Under the pieces are notes generated by a model. The model had not been told where the DNA came from. It worked only from the letters and a program-made list of their open reading frames with translations, and ran no database searches. Source: Myxococcaceae bacterium JPH2 (GTDB lineage Bacteria; Myxococcota; Myxococcia; Myxococcales; Myxococcaceae). Taken from it: 64,000 bases of DNA. Below, in pieces: positions 34,285 through 43,623 of the stretch. The stretch is taken from the NCBI GenBank assembly GCA_016458225.1, contig JAEMGR010000014.1, positions 62,001 through 126,000 on the forward strand, given 5' to 3'. Both the position numbers and the translations under genes were made by a program. The first letter of the stretch is position 1. The number at the start of each line of letters is the position of its first letter.

Positions 34285-35040
34285 ATGCCAGCGGTCGAGA
34301 CGTATCCGGCGGGAACGGTGTCCTGGGTGGACCTGATGACGCCGAACGTGGAGAAGTCTCGCGCCTTCTACAGCGCGCTCTTCGGGTGGACGTTCACGTC
34401 GAGCGACAAGGAGAAGGGCGAGTACTCGACGTTCCAGCGCAACGGGCGAAGCGTGGCGGGCATGATGCCCACGCCTCCCAACATGGGCGCCGCCGCGTGC
34501 TGGTCCCTCTACTTCAACGTGGCGGACATCCAGGCCAGCGCGGAGCGCGTGCGCGCGAACGGCGGCCGGGTGGAGGTCCCTCCCAAGGACACCGGGGGCG
34601 AGGGGCGCTTTGCCGTCTGTGTGGACCCCACGGGCGCGTACTTCTGCCTGTGGCAGGCCCTGAAGCACGTGGGCTCGGGGTTGGTGAACGAGCCGGGCGC
34701 GATGACCTGGCATGAGCTGCACACGCGCGAGGCGGCGCGGGCGCGCGACTTCTACACCGCCGTCTTCGGCCACGAGGCGCGCAAGCTGGACGGGATGGAG
34801 TTCTGGACGCTGCGCGTGGGCGAGGCCACCGCCGCGGGCATCTTCCAGTCGAACGCCCCCACGCCGTCGAACTGGCAGACCTACTTCGCGGTGGCTGACG
34901 TGGACGAGGCGACGAAGACCGTCACGCGCATGGGCGGGCGCGTGCTGGCGTCCGGAATCAACAGCCCGTTCGGCCGCGTCGCCGTGGTGAGCGACGACGC
35001 GGGCGCGACGTTCTCCATCATCCAGCTCTCACCGCGCTAG
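34285..35040 (+). CDS. VOC-superfamily protein with two glyoxalase-like domains
   Basis: A 251-residue cytoplasmic protein. Two vicinal-oxygen-chelate domains are visible: residues about 8-120 (GTVSWVDLMTPNVEKSRAFY, FGWTF) and about 130-248 (GAMTWHELHTREAARARDFY, FGHEA). This arrangement with SWVDL/TWHEL openings is typical of a common bacterial group of unassigned VOC proteins; the metal ligands of glyoxalase I are only partly present. The reaction is unknown. AGGGGAAAGCC precedes the ATG. Its 3' end overlaps larC by 12 bases in convergent orientation. Confidence 0.85.
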   Translation: MPAVETYPAGTVSWVDLMTPNVEKSRAFYSALFGWTFTSSDKEKGEYSTFQRNGRSVAGMMPTPPNMGAAACWSLYFNVADIQASAERVRANGGRVEVPPKDTGGEGRFAVCVDPTGAYFCLWQALKHVGSGLVNEPGAMTWHELHTREAARARDFYTAVFGHEARKLDGMEFWTLRVGEATAAGIFQSNAPTPSNWQTYFAVADVDEATKTVTRMGGRVLASGINSPFGRVAVVSDDAGATFSIIQLSPR

Positions 35041-36204
35041 GTCGCCGAGCGCCACCAGGGCCGCGGCCATCACCTGCTTGACGGGGATGCCCGCGGCCTC
35101 GGCCACGCGCCGACAGTCCTCGAACTCGGGATGGGCGTTGAGCACCGCGCCCTCGCGCAGGCCCCGCTTCACGCGCACGCGGCCCCACGGCGTCTCCACC
35201 TCCACCCAGTCGCGCGCGAGCGCCTGCCGCTCCACGCGGTGGTAGCGCACGCCCAGCGAGGTGGACTCGCGCAGGAGCAGCTCCACCATCGCGTCGCGCA
35301 GGCCGCCCTCCACCAGCACGCCGAGGAGGTGGCCCGGCCGGCTCTTCTTCATCACCACCGGCGTCACCCACGCGTCGAGCGCGCCCGTGCCCAGGAGCCG
35401 CTCCAACAGGTGGCCCAGGAGCTGCGGCGTGGCGTCATCCAGGTTCGCTTCCACCACCCACAGGCCCTCGGTGCGCGGCGCCTCCATGCGCCCCAGCGAG
35501 GCGCGCAGCACGTTGGGCCGGTCGCGGAAGTCCTTGGTGCCCACGCCGTAGCCGACCTTCTCCACGATGAAGTCGGGGGGGTGGCCAATGCGCGTGAGCA
35601 CCTTCAGCAGCGCCGCGCCCGTGGGCGTGGTGAGCTCGCCCACACCCTCGAAGCGCACGGGAACGTCGCGCAGCAACTCCAGCGTGGCGGGCACCGGGAT
35701 GGGCATGTTGCCGTGCGCCACGCGGATGGTGCCGCTGCCCAGCGGCGGCGGCGCCGCATGCACCTCTGGGTCGCCGAGCAGCTCCAGCACGACGGCCGCG
35801 CCGCAGACGTCCACGATGGAGTCCACCGCGCCCACCTCGTGGAAGTGGATGTCCTCCAGGGACACGCCATGCACCTTCGCCTCGGCCTCGCCGATGGCGC
35901 GGAAGACCGCCAGCGCGCGCTCCTTCACGCGCGGGGACAGCGTGGTCGCCGACTCGATGAGCTGTCGGATGTCCGAGTAGGCGCGATGCGGGTGCACCTC
36001 GCGCTCGTCCAGGACGACGTCCAGGTGCGTGCCGCTGATGGCGTGGCGCACCGCGCGCTTCACCGCCAGCTTCCAGCCCGGCACCTGCAAGCCGCTCAAC
36101 GCCTGGGTGAGCGCCTCGGGCGAGACGCCCAGGTCGATGCCCGCCGCCAGGAACATGTCCCCCGCGATGCCGCCCACGGGCTCCAGGTACAGAATCCGCC
36201 GCAC
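35029..36204 (-). CDS. larC: Nickel-pincer cofactor biosynthesis protein LarC
   Basis: LarC inserts nickel into the pyridinium-dithiocarboxylate mononucleotide to form the nickel-pincer nucleotide cofactor of lactate racemase and related enzymes; CTP-dependent. The N-terminus RRILYLEPVGGIAGDMFLAA and the histidine-rich VSLEDIHFHEVGAVDSIVDV are characteristic, as is the C-terminal ferredoxin-like part (VEANLDDATPQLLG). Length 391, fused as one protein rather than split by frameshifting as in Lactobacillus. GTG start at 36204 has AAGGAG six bases upstream and is preferred to TTG at 36222. It follows larB closely. Confidence 0.9.
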   Translation of the reverse strand: MRRILYLEPVGGIAGDMFLAAGIDLGVSPEALTQALSGLQVPGWKLAVKRAVRHAISGTHLDVVLDEREVHPHRAYSDIRQLIESATTLSPRVKERALAVFRAIGEAEAKVHGVSLEDIHFHEVGAVDSIVDVCGAAVVLELLGDPEVHAAPPPLGSGTIRVAHGNMPIPVPATLELLRDVPVRFEGVGELTTPTGAALLKVLTRIGHPPDFIVEKVGYGVGTKDFRDRPNVLRASLGRMEAPRTEGLWVVEANLDDATPQLLGHLLERLLGTGALDAWVTPVVMKKSRPGHLLGVLVEGGLRDAMVELLLRESTSLGVRYHRVERQALARDWVEVETPWGRVRVKRGLREGAVLNAHPEFEDCRRVAEAAGIPVKQVMAAALVALGDLAR

Positions 36205-36228
36205 GTCGTGCTCCTTCTCCAAGCGCCG

Positions 36229-36981
36229 CTAGCGCTTGCCCCGGGTGCGCGAGATGAGCGCCGCGTAGAACCCACCGCCGAAGCCGTTGTCGATGTTCAC
36301 CGTCGCCACGTTCGAGGCGCAGGAGTTGACCATCGCCAGGAGCGCGGACACGCCGCCGAAGTTGGCGCCGTAGCCCACCGACGTCGGAACCGCCACCACG
36401 GGGATGCCCACCAGGCCGCCGAGCGCGCTCGCCAGCGCACCCTCCATGCCGGCCACCACCACGGCCGCGTGGCACTCCTGAATCTCCTCCCGGCGCCGCA
36501 GCAGGCGGTGGATGCCCGCCACGCCCACGTCGTAGACGCGCCGCACCTCGGCGCCCAGGGCCTCGGCGGTCAGCGCGGCTTCCTCTGCCACGGGGATGTC
36601 GCTGGTGCCCGCCGTCACCACCGCCACGCGGCCCGCGCGGGCCTTGCGCTGGCGCCAGTGGAAGATGCGCGCCACGGGGTGGTACTCGGCCTTGGGGAAG
36701 CGGGCGAGCAGGGCCTCGGCCTTCTCCGGCTGCAGCCGCGTCACCAGCACCGTCTGCTTGCGCTCCACCAGCGCGCCCACGATGCCCAGTAGCTGCTCCG
36801 CCGTCTTCGGCTCGCCCAGCACCACCTCGGGAAATCCGAAGCGCAGGTTGCGGTGCGTGTCGAGCGTCGCGTAGCCCAGCTCCGCGAACGGCAGGTCCTT
36901 CAGCCGGCCCACCGCATCATCCAGCGACACCTTCCCCGACTTCACCTGCCCGAGGAGTTGCTTCAGCGCCTTCTCGTCCAT
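36229..36981 (-). CDS. larB: Nickel-pincer cofactor biosynthesis protein LarB
   Basis: LarB carboxylates and hydrolyses nicotinic acid adenine dinucleotide, the first step towards the nickel-pincer nucleotide; it is related to PurE. The 250 residues include the PurE-like core AVVTAGTSDIPVAEEAA (about residue 127) and VAGMEGALASALGGLVGIPV. The C-terminus AALISRTRGKR ends seven bases after the next start region. No larE (sulfur insertion) or larA is in the window, so the rest of the pathway must be elsewhere. Confidence 0.9.
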   Translation of the reverse strand: MDEKALKQLLGQVKSGKVSLDDAVGRLKDLPFAELGYATLDTHRNLRFGFPEVVLGEPKTAEQLLGIVGALVERKQTVLVTRLQPEKAEALLARFPKAEYHPVARIFHWRQRKARAGRVAVVTAGTSDIPVAEEAALTAEALGAEVRRVYDVGVAGIHRLLRRREEIQECHAAVVVAGMEGALASALGGLVGIPVVAVPTSVGYGANFGGVSALLAMVNSCASNVATVNIDNGFGGGFYAALISRTRGKR

Positions 36982-37056
36982 GGGCGCCCCATACCTCAGG
37001 CGACGCCTCGGGTGAATGCATCCCGCGCGCGGGCCGCCCCAAAAGCCGGCCGGGCG

Positions 37057-37659
37057 CTACAGGCCCAGGCGAGCCAGGAGCACTCCGGCGCTCTCTCGCT
37101 CCAGAATCAGGAGCATCTGCCCGGACACGGGCGGCGAGGCGCACGCCACGGTGAAGTGTGTCTCGGTCACCACCACCCGCCGGGCGCCACCGTGCACCGC
37201 GTCGCCCATCGCGTCGCGCAGCACGTCCTGCCCCGGGCCTCGCCGCAGGGTGGGCACGGTGGGGAGCAGCCGCCACCGGGTGAGTCGGCCAATGGCGGAC
37301 AGGCACGCGCTGGCGGCGATGTTCGCGGCCTCCTCGAGCGCGCTGTCCCGTTCGAGCGGGCTGGCGGGCTGACCGCCCAGGAGCACCGACTCCAGCACCG
37401 CGCCGTCGCGAGGCGTCAGCACCATCATCTGCGCGCCCTGCAGCTCGCCCGTCATGCCCAGGTGGACGGCCGCCACGGGTGCGTGCCCGCCCAGCCGCAG
37501 CGCGACCTCCGTGGCGCTCGACACCAGGACGCGCGGCACGGAGAGGTCCACCTGCCCGCGGACGAGGCGAGCCAGCGCATTGGCCGCATGGCCGCAGCCG
37601 ATGTTCGCCACCTCCCGCAGCGCGTCGAGCTGCGTGTCACTGGGCAGAAGCACGTTCAC
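37057..37659 (-). CDS. cheC: CheC-family phosphatase (DifG-like)
   Basis: CheY-phosphate phosphatase of the CheC/CheX/FliY family, 200 residues. Two active-site signatures D/S-xxx-E-xx-N are seen: DALREVANIGCGHAANALA near residues 9-27 and SALEEAANIAASA near 108-120. Both Glu/Asn pairs are kept, so two active centres are likely. The GTG start at 37659 overlaps the CheA stop (GTGA), so the gene is the coupled last cistron of the che operon. In M. xanthus Dif, a CheC (DifG) with a CheY (DifD) lowers exopolysaccharide production; the same role is inferred here. Confidence 0.85.
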   Translation of the reverse strand: MNVLLPSDTQLDALREVANIGCGHAANALARLVRGQVDLSVPRVLVSSATEVALRLGGHAPVAAVHLGMTGELQGAQMMVLTPRDGAVLESVLLGGQPASPLERDSALEEAANIAASACLSAIGRLTRWRLLPTVPTLRRGPGQDVLRDAMGDAVHGGARRVVVTETHFTVACASPPVSGQMLLILERESAGVLLARLGL

Positions 37660-39914
37660 GCGGACAGTAACCTCGGAACGTCCAGGATGAAGACCGGACG
37701 GCCACTGCCCAGGATGGTCACCCCAGAGAGGCCCGGCAGCAAGTCCAAGGGTCGCGACAGCGGCTTGAGCACCACTTCCTCCTGGCCCAACAGCCGGTCC
37801 ACCGCCAGCGCCACCTTCCCCGAGTCCCCCTCCATCACCACGAAGGGTCGCAGCCCCTTGCGCTCCGGGGCCGGCACTCCGAGCAGCGCCCCCAGCGCGT
37901 GCACCGGCAGCAGCCCGTTGCCGTGAGGCAGCAACGCCGTCTCGCGGCTGCGGCTGAGCGTGTCGCCGTCCGCCTCCGTGGCGCCCACCACCTTGGCGAT
38001 GGGCAGGCCGAACACCTCGTCTCCCACCTCCACCAGCAGCAGGTGCACCACCGCCACGGTGAGGGGCAGGCGCAGCGTGAAGCGCGTGCCGCGGCCTCGC
38101 TCGCTGTCGATCTCCAGCGTGCCGCCCACGCTCTCCACCACGCGCTTGACGGCGTCCATGCCCACGCCGCGGCCGGAGATGTCCGTCACGTCCTTGGCCG
38201 TGGACACCCCGGGCAGGCACGACAGCAGGAAGGCCTCGCGGTCCGTCATGCGGGCGGCGGCCTCCGGAGTCAGGAGGCCGCGCGTCACCGCCGCCGCCTT
38301 CAGCTTCGCCGGGTCCATGCCTCGGCCGTCGTCCTCGATTTCGACGATGACGCGGTCGCGCGCGCGGCGCACCGCCACCAGCACGCGTCCCCGCGAGCCC
38401 TTCTTCGCGGCCAGCCGCTCCTCGGGCGCCTCCAGCCCGTGGTCGATGCAGTTGCGCAGCAGGTGCAGCAGCGGATCCGCCAGCTCGTCGAGGATGGCCC
38501 GGTCCAGCTCGATCTCGGCGCCGGTGATGACCAGGTCCACCTCGCGCTCCTTGCGGCGGGCGATGTCGCGCGCGGCGCGGGGCAGGCGGTCCGTGATGAG
38601 CGACAGCGGCGTCATGCGCGCGCTCATCACCTTGTCGTGCAGGTCCTTCACCAGCGTGTGCAGCCGGTAGACGCCCTCCTCCAGCTCGGGGCGCGCGTTC
38701 TCCGGCAGCACCTTGCCCACCTCGCGCAGGCGGGCCGTGGCGAGCATCAGCTCGCCCACCGTGTCGAGGAAGTAGTCCAGCAGCTCCGTGCGCACCCGCA
38801 CCGTGCGCGAGCCGCCCGTCTCTCCACTGGAGCGCGCGCTGTCCGGCGCCGCCACGGTGGGCGGGGCAGGCGCGGGCGCGGCCACCGCCGCCTTGACGGA
38901 GACGACCTCCACCTCGGCCACGTTCCGGAGCGCGCTGTGGATGCCCGTGTCGCCCACGGACGTCTCCAGCTCCACCTGGATGTAGCCATCCGGGATGCGT
39001 CCGGCCTTCAGCTCCTCCAGCGAGGGGCGCAGGTCCAGGAGCGTGCCCAGCGTGGTGAGCCGCTTGTGCACCAGGAAGGCGCGCACTCCGGGCACCTGGC
39101 AGGTGGGAGCAATGCGCAGCTGCACCGCCCAGCGCTGCATCGGTGCGCGGGCCTCGCCCTCGGGCCGAGGCGTCAGCGCGCCCCCCGCGGCGGCCTGGAG
39201 CCCACCGCTCAAGTCGACGCCCGGCGCGGGCCGCACGGCGACCTCTTGTGCGACGAGCGCCGGAGCCTCCGCGGGCCTCGGCTCGCGCGCGGTGGAGCCG
39301 CTCTCGGCCCCTGCCCCTGACGAGAGTCCACCGGCGGACGACCCGGGGCGCGGGTCCGCCGGCACGCTCTTCGAGCCCGGGGGCCGAGGCGTCTCGTCAG
39401 GCGCGGGCGCGGAGGACTCGGGCGCCTTCGTGGGAGCGGGCTCGGGGCTTGAGGGAGGCTCGGCCGCCGCGTCCGTGGCGGGCTTGAGCACCGTGACGCG
39501 CGCCACGCGGGTGGTGGCGGGCGCGTGGCCGGTGATGGTGGTGACGCGGGCGCTGAGCTGCTGAAGCAGCGCGGTGGCCTCGGCGGGCTCCTTGTTCTCG
39601 GCGACGGCGCGCACCTGGGCGAGCAGCGCGTCCGCGGCGCCGAGCAACAGGTCCACCAGGTCCCGGTCCAGCCGGCTGCGGTCCTGCCGCACGGCGTCCA
39701 CCAGGTCTTCCACGCGGTGGGCCAGGATGGCGATGGGCTCGAAGCCCATGGACGAGGCCATCCCCTTGACGGAGTGGGCGTGCCGGAACATCGAGTCCAC
39801 CGCGCTCGACGAGCCTTCGCGCTCCAGCTGCACGAGGTCTCGGCTCAGGGCCTCCAGATGCTCGCTGGCCTCGGAGATGAAGAGTCCGAGGTAGCGGGAC
39901 ATGTCCATCGTCAT
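37656..39914 (-). CDS. cheA: Chemotaxis histidine kinase CheA (DifE-like)
   Basis: A 752-residue CheA. Hpt domain 1-110 with phosphorylated His47 (HAHSVKGMASS). A long Ala/Pro/Ser linker (about 140-260) precedes a second domain with AVQLRIAPTCQVPG, like the P2/CheY-binding or regulatory region, then the dimerisation domain (RVRTELLDYFLDTVGELMLA), ATPase domain with LLRNCIDHGLE, DDGRGMD and GRGVGMDAVKRV, and a C-terminal CheW-like domain. ATG 39914 with GAGG upstream; a longer frame is Arg-rich and unlikely. The kinase signals to the CheY encoded just upstream in the same operon. Confidence 0.93.
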   Translation of the reverse strand: MTMDMSRYLGLFISEASEHLEALSRDLVQLEREGSSSAVDSMFRHAHSVKGMASSMGFEPIAILAHRVEDLVDAVRQDRSRLDRDLVDLLLGAADALLAQVRAVAENKEPAEATALLQQLSARVTTITGHAPATTRVARVTVLKPATDAAAEPPSSPEPAPTKAPESSAPAPDETPRPPGSKSVPADPRPGSSAGGLSSGAGAESGSTAREPRPAEAPALVAQEVAVRPAPGVDLSGGLQAAAGGALTPRPEGEARAPMQRWAVQLRIAPTCQVPGVRAFLVHKRLTTLGTLLDLRPSLEELKAGRIPDGYIQVELETSVGDTGIHSALRNVAEVEVVSVKAAVAAPAPAPPTVAAPDSARSSGETGGSRTVRVRTELLDYFLDTVGELMLATARLREVGKVLPENARPELEEGVYRLHTLVKDLHDKVMSARMTPLSLITDRLPRAARDIARRKEREVDLVITGAEIELDRAILDELADPLLHLLRNCIDHGLEAPEERLAAKKGSRGRVLVAVRRARDRVIVEIEDDGRGMDPAKLKAAAVTRGLLTPEAAARMTDREAFLLSCLPGVSTAKDVTDISGRGVGMDAVKRVVESVGGTLEIDSERGRGTRFTLRLPLTVAVVHLLLVEVGDEVFGLPIAKVVGATEADGDTLSRSRETALLPHGNGLLPVHALGALLGVPAPERKGLRPFVVMEGDSGKVALAVDRLLGQEEVVLKPLSRPLDLLPGLSGVTILGSGRPVFILDVPRLLSA

Positions 39915-39969
39915 GACCCGACCTCTTCGGGAACGGCGGAGCGGGCGCGCGTGGCCGGCGCGCCAGCGT

Positions 39970-40338
39970 TCACACCTCGCCCAGCACCTTCTTGACGACC
40001 GCCAGCACATCCTCGGCGCGGAACGGCTTGACGATGAAGTCCGACGCGCCCGCCTCGATGGCCTCCATCACCAGGCTCTCCTGCCCAAGGGCGGAGCACA
40101 TGATGACGACGGCGCTGCTGTCCTGCTTGATGATTTCCCGCGTGGCCTCGATGCCGCTCTTGAAGGGCATCACGATGTCCATCGTCGTGAGGTCGGGCTT
40201 GAACTCCTTGAACTTCTCCACGGCCTCGAGGCCGTTGGCCGCCTCACCGACGACCTCGAACCCTCCAGACGCAAAGATGTCCTTGATCATGTTGCGCATG
40301 AAGATGGCGTCGTCGACGACCAGGACCCGCTTAGCCAT
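39970..40338 (-). CDS. cheY: CheY-like response regulator (DifD-like)
   Basis: Single-domain receiver, 122 residues. MAKRVLVVDDAIFMRNMI contains the acidic pair, Asp54 (TTMDIVMP) is the phosphorylation site, and Lys of FIVKPF completes the active site. No output domain. ATG 40338 with GGAGG about 12 bases upstream. It lies between cheW and cheA in the operon. In Dif the corresponding DifD acts as a phosphate sink rather than a flagellar switch; that role is inferred, as this organism probably has no flagella. Confidence 0.93.
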   Translation of the reverse strand: MAKRVLVVDDAIFMRNMIKDIFASGGFEVVGEAANGLEAVEKFKEFKPDLTTMDIVMPFKSGIEATREIIKQDSSAVVIMCSALGQESLVMEAIEAGASDFIVKPFRAEDVLAVVKKVLGEV

Positions 40339-40407
40339 GTGAAGAACTCGCCTCCGATTCCGGCCTACCGGCGCGGACACTACCATCCGCGCTTTCCGGG
40401 GGGCTAC

Positions 40408-40830
40408 TCACTTGGAGGGGGTGAACAAGGCAACCACCGCGGCATCCAAGCCCTCCGGCTCCAGGACGGTCACCCCGAGGCCGCCCAACCGGGCAACCCC
40501 ACGCACGGCCGGAGTGACCCGGCCCGGCGCGGTGCTGATGCGCTCCACCGCCTCGATGCCGTCCACGTCCGTCACCAACAGTCCCAGGTCCCGGCGCCCC
40601 CGGTCCAGCAGCACGACCCGGGCGGGTGGCGTGGGCCCCTCGGGCAGATTCAACAACTGGCGCAACTCCACCACTGTCACCACCCGGCCGCGCAGGTTCA
40701 TCACGCCGGTGATGGCTGGCGGCGCGCGGGGAACGAGGGTGAAGCGCGCGGGGGGCACCACCACCTCGCGGACGGCCGACAGCGGCAGCCCGTAGCGCTC
40801 CTTCTCCACCCGGAAGATGACGTGGCGCAC
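40408..40830 (-). CDS. cheW: CheW-like adaptor (DifC-like)
   Basis: Adaptor joining the chemoreceptor to CheA, 140 residues, one CheW domain: VIFRVEKERYGLPLSAVREV, ITGVMNLRGRVVTVVELRQL. GTG start at 40830. Short for the family but with all strands present. It follows the MCP gene and precedes cheY; gaps of about 60-70 bases between cistrons are free of obvious terminators, consistent with one transcript. Confidence 0.92.
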   Translation of the reverse strand: MRHVIFRVEKERYGLPLSAVREVVVPPARFTLVPRAPPAITGVMNLRGRVVTVVELRQLLNLPEGPTPPARVVLLDRGRRDLGLLVTDVDGIEAVERISTAPGRVTPAVRGVARLGGLGVTVLEPEGLDAAVVALFTPSK

Positions 40831-40887
40831 GGTGGGGACTTTCTAGCAGGAGGGCCGAGTGGTCCGCCGCGACACCGGACCGCTGCG

Positions 40888-42261
40888 TCAGGCGCCCAGG
40901 CGGAAGCTGCGCACCACGCTCTGCAGCTCCACGGAGAGGTTGGTGAGTTCGCTCGCCAGCGATGTCATGCGGGAGACGGCGGCGGTCTGCTCCTGGATGA
41001 CGGCCTGGATGGCCTCGGTGGAGCTGGCGTTGTTGCGCGCCACCAGCTTGATTTCCTCGATGGCCTTCACCATCTCCTCGCTGCCCTTGAGCTGCTCGCG
41101 AGCGCTGTCGGAGATGAGGTGCACCTTCTCCGCGCCCTTGCGCATGGTGTCGGTGATGGACCCCATGGAGCGCACGATGTTGGTCAGGTCCTCGCGGCCC
41201 TCGGCCAGCTCCGCGATGCCTTCCTTCATGGCACTGACGACGGAGGTGGACTGACCGGAGATGTCGCGCGCGAGCTTGGAGATCTGCTCGGCGGAGCGGC
41301 CCGCGCTCTCGGCGAGCTTGCGGACCTCGTCGGCGACCACCGCGAAGCCGCGGCCGTACTCACCCGCGCGCGCCGCCTCGATGGTGGCGTTGAGGGCCAG
41401 GAGGTTCGTCTGCTGCGCCACCTGGGTGATGGCGTCGACGATCTTGGAGATCTCCTGCGTCTTCTCGCCGAAGGCGAACACCTGTTGGCTGGCGGACTCG
41501 ATGCGGTTGAAGACCTTCTTCACCTTGTCGCCCGCGAGCCGCGCGGCCTTGGAGCCGTCCTCGGCCGCGCCGCTCGTCTCGGCGGTCGTCTTGGCGGCGT
41601 CCTCGGCGCTGACGGCGGTGCGCTGGATGCTGCCCGCCATCTCGGTGATGACCTTGGACGTCCGGGAGACGAGCTGCGACTGCGTCTCCGCGCCGCTGGC
41701 GATGCGCTCCATGGACGAGCCCACTTCTTCCGTGGACCCGTTGACGTTCTCCGCCGAACGCTGCAGGTCGATGGCCGTGTCGGCCACGCTCTTGGCGGTG
41801 TCCTGAATCTTGCCCACCAGCTCGCGCAGGTTCTCCTGCATGCGCGAGATGGCGCCCGTCAGCTCGTCAATCTCGTCGCGGGTGCTGTGCGCCTCGGCGG
41901 CCACGGGCTTGGACAGGTCGCCCTGGGAGATTTCGAAGGCGGAGCGGCTGAGCACCTTCACGCGGATGACGCGCGCGAGCAGCGAGGGCAGGAGCGCGGC
42001 GCCACCAAAGGTGATGAGCACGCCGCCGCCGACGCGGATGAGGTAGCGCAGGTTGCCCCAGTCCGAGCCGAACAGAGACTCACTGCCCATCAACCACGCG
42101 CCAAGGATGGCGCCGAGGAGGATGTAGCCCGTGAAGATCTTCCGGTGCAGCGAGACCTCTCGGGTGGTCTTGGGCCCCTCCACCGAGCGCAGCAGTCGCT
42201 GCACGGGCTCGCGCCGTGGGGTGAGGCCAGAGGAAGGGTCGTCGCGAAGGGGGCGGCGCAC
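40888..42261 (-). CDS. Methyl-accepting chemotaxis protein (DifA-like)
   Basis: A 457-residue membrane chemoreceptor. Two membrane segments (about 45-60 [17 protein letters not shown] and 75-95 [20 protein letters not shown]) are separated by a loop of only about 15 residues, so no periplasmic sensing domain exists. A HAMP domain ([20 protein letters not shown]) and a long signalling coiled coil follow, with the conserved tip [21 protein letters not shown]. xanthus DifA also has a very small periplasmic part and is thought to receive input from type IV pili. Few candidate methylation sites are obvious and no CheR/CheB are present. GTG start at 42261. Confidence 0.88.
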   Translation of the reverse strand: MRRPLRDDPSSGLTPRREPVQRLLRSVEGPKTTREVSLHRKIFTGYILLGAILGAWLMGSESLFGSDWGNLRYLIRVGGGVLITFGGAALLPSLLARVIRVKVLSRSAFEISQGDLSKPVAAEAHSTRDEIDELTGAISRMQENLRELVGKIQDTAKSVADTAIDLQRSAENVNGSTEEVGSSMERIASGAETQSQLVSRTSKVITEMAGSIQRTAVSAEDAAKTTAETSGAAEDGSKAARLAGDKVKKVFNRIESASQQVFAFGEKTQEISKIVDAITQVAQQTNLLALNATIEAARAGEYGRGFAVVADEVRKLAESAGRSAEQISKLARDISGQSTSVVSAMKEGIAELAEGREDLTNIVRSMGSITDTMRKGAEKVHLISDSAREQLKGSEEMVKAIEEIKLVARNNASSTEAIQAVIQEQTAAVSRMTSLASELTNLSVELQSVVRSFRLGA

Positions 42262-42340
42262 GAGGGGTGCTTTCGGCGGGAGGTGCGGAAGCGGTCACCG
42301 GATTTAGCCTTGCCGTCCGGCAGGGTCAATCCACCTGCCC

Positions 42341-43288
42341 CTACCTGCTCGCCCGTCCCCTGAAGTGATCGAACCCTGGCGCGGGTGGCACGCACCGACC
42401 GGCTGCGTTGAGGACGACCCACCCCCGTTCCCGAGTCAGCTCGCCAATGCGCGTCACGCGCTCGCCAGCGCGAGCACACGCGCGCTCGAACGCCCGTTCG
42501 CGGGAGGGGGGAACGGCCAGCAGGAGCTCATAGTCCTCGCCACCCGCGAGCGCGCCCTCGGGCCCGAGCGCGGCGCGCACCGCGGGAGACAGCGGCAGCC
42601 GCTCCAGCTCCATCCGCACGCCCACGCGCGATGCCTCACACAAGTGCCCCAGGTCCTGCGCCAGCCCGTCCGACACATCCATCCCCGCCGAGGCGAAGCG
42701 CGAGGCGATGCGCCCCAACGCGACGCGAGGCTCGGGCCGCCGCTGGCGCCGCACCGCCGAGCCCCGGGTGACACCGCGCTGCAGCTGCTGGAAGCCCAGC
42801 CGCGCATCGCCCAGCGTGCCGGAGACGTAGAGCGCGTCTCCGGGCCGAGCCCCCGAGCGCAGCAGCGGCGCGCGAGCCAACGCGCCCGTGACGGTGAGGG
42901 TGACGGACACCTCGCGCGCGGAGGTGAAGTTGCCGCCCACGAGCGCGATGCGATGCGCCCGAGCCAGCGCCGCCATGCCGCGCGCCAGAGCGGACAGCTC
43001 GCGCGGTGGATAGTCGCGGGGCAGCGCGAGCGCGCAGACGAACCAGCGCGGCGTGGCCCCCATGGCCGCCAGGTCGGAGAGGTTCACCGCGAGGGCCTTG
43101 TGCCCGATGTCCGCGGCCGAGAACGTGGCCCGCGTGAAGTGCACGTCCTCGACGATGGCATCGGTGGTGACGCACGTCGCCTCGCGCGAGGGCGCAATCA
43201 CCGCGCAATCGTCTCCGGGGCCCACGGGCACGCGCGCGCGAGGGAAGTGGGAGAGGAAGCGCTGGATGAGGTCGAACTCACCGGGCAC
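42341..43288 (-). CDS. thiL: Thiamine-monophosphate kinase
   Basis: ThiL phosphorylates thiamine monophosphate to the active diphosphate with ATP. The 315 residues show the PurM-like fold: VGPGDDCAVIAPSREATCVT (about 20-40) with metal-binding aspartates, KALAVNLSDLAAMGATP, and a second domain with AGMDVSDGLAQDLGHL and GGEDYELLL, all classical ThiL motifs. GTG start at 43288 has GGAGGG seven bases upstream; a longer in-frame N-terminus is low-complexity. It lies just upstream of the che operon on the same strand, 79 bases from the MCP gene, so partial co-transcription is possible. Confidence 0.92.
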   Translation of the reverse strand: MPGEFDLIQRFLSHFPRARVPVGPGDDCAVIAPSREATCVTTDAIVEDVHFTRATFSAADIGHKALAVNLSDLAAMGATPRWFVCALALPRDYPPRELSALARGMAALARAHRIALVGGNFTSAREVSVTLTVTGALARAPLLRSGARPGDALYVSGTLGDARLGFQQLQRGVTRGSAVRRQRRPEPRVALGRIASRFASAGMDVSDGLAQDLGHLCEASRVGVRMELERLPLSPAVRAALGPEGALAGGEDYELLLAVPPSRERAFERACARAGERVTRIGELTRERGWVVLNAAGRCVPPAPGFDHFRGRASR

Positions 43289-43623
43289 GGCGCCCTCCGT
43301 GTCCCGCGATGGCGCTGGCGCCCCGCCTCGTCCCGCCCCCCTCGTGCTCAACCCGCATGACGTCCCATCCTCGGTGCCCGCGCCGCGTCCGACCGCGCGA
43401 CCATAGCCCGCGCCGCCGACGGGGAGGGCAGCGAGCACGTCACGTGGCGTTGACGCCCCCGCGCTCGCGAGGCATAGGAGTGTGGGCCCCCACGGCGCTC
43501 CTTGCCGCGCCGCCGGCCGAAGGAGGACCCCCGCAGCGTGAGCACCGCCCCCATCCACACCCTGGCTCGCCCGTCCGAAGCAACCGGTGGGGATACGTCC
43601 AGCCGAGCGGGGAGGTCGGGGCG
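43289..43623. other. Divergent intergenic region thiL / aquaporin
   Basis: A 335-base region with no gene that I can support. It holds a possible plus-strand promoter at 43450-43478 (annotated separately). The plus frame of the aquaporin stays open upstream, but it has no ribosome site or conserved sequence there. Confidence 0.4.
43450..43478 (+). promoter_or_regulatory. Possible promoter of the aquaporin gene
   Basis: TTGACG (43450-43455), a 17-base spacer and CATAGG (43473-43478). The -35 matches five of six positions, the -10 only three. It lies 145 bases upstream of the chosen start. Confidence 0.35.

Noticed and set aside
39901-42363. Open frame of about 820 codons on the plus strand
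   Set aside because: Antisense of the che operon genes, which have full family motifs; no ribosome site or recognisable domain.
42341-43558. Longer thiL product starting at 43558
   Set aside because: The extra 90 residues are low-complexity and no family member has them; GTG 43288 has GGAGGG at the right distance.
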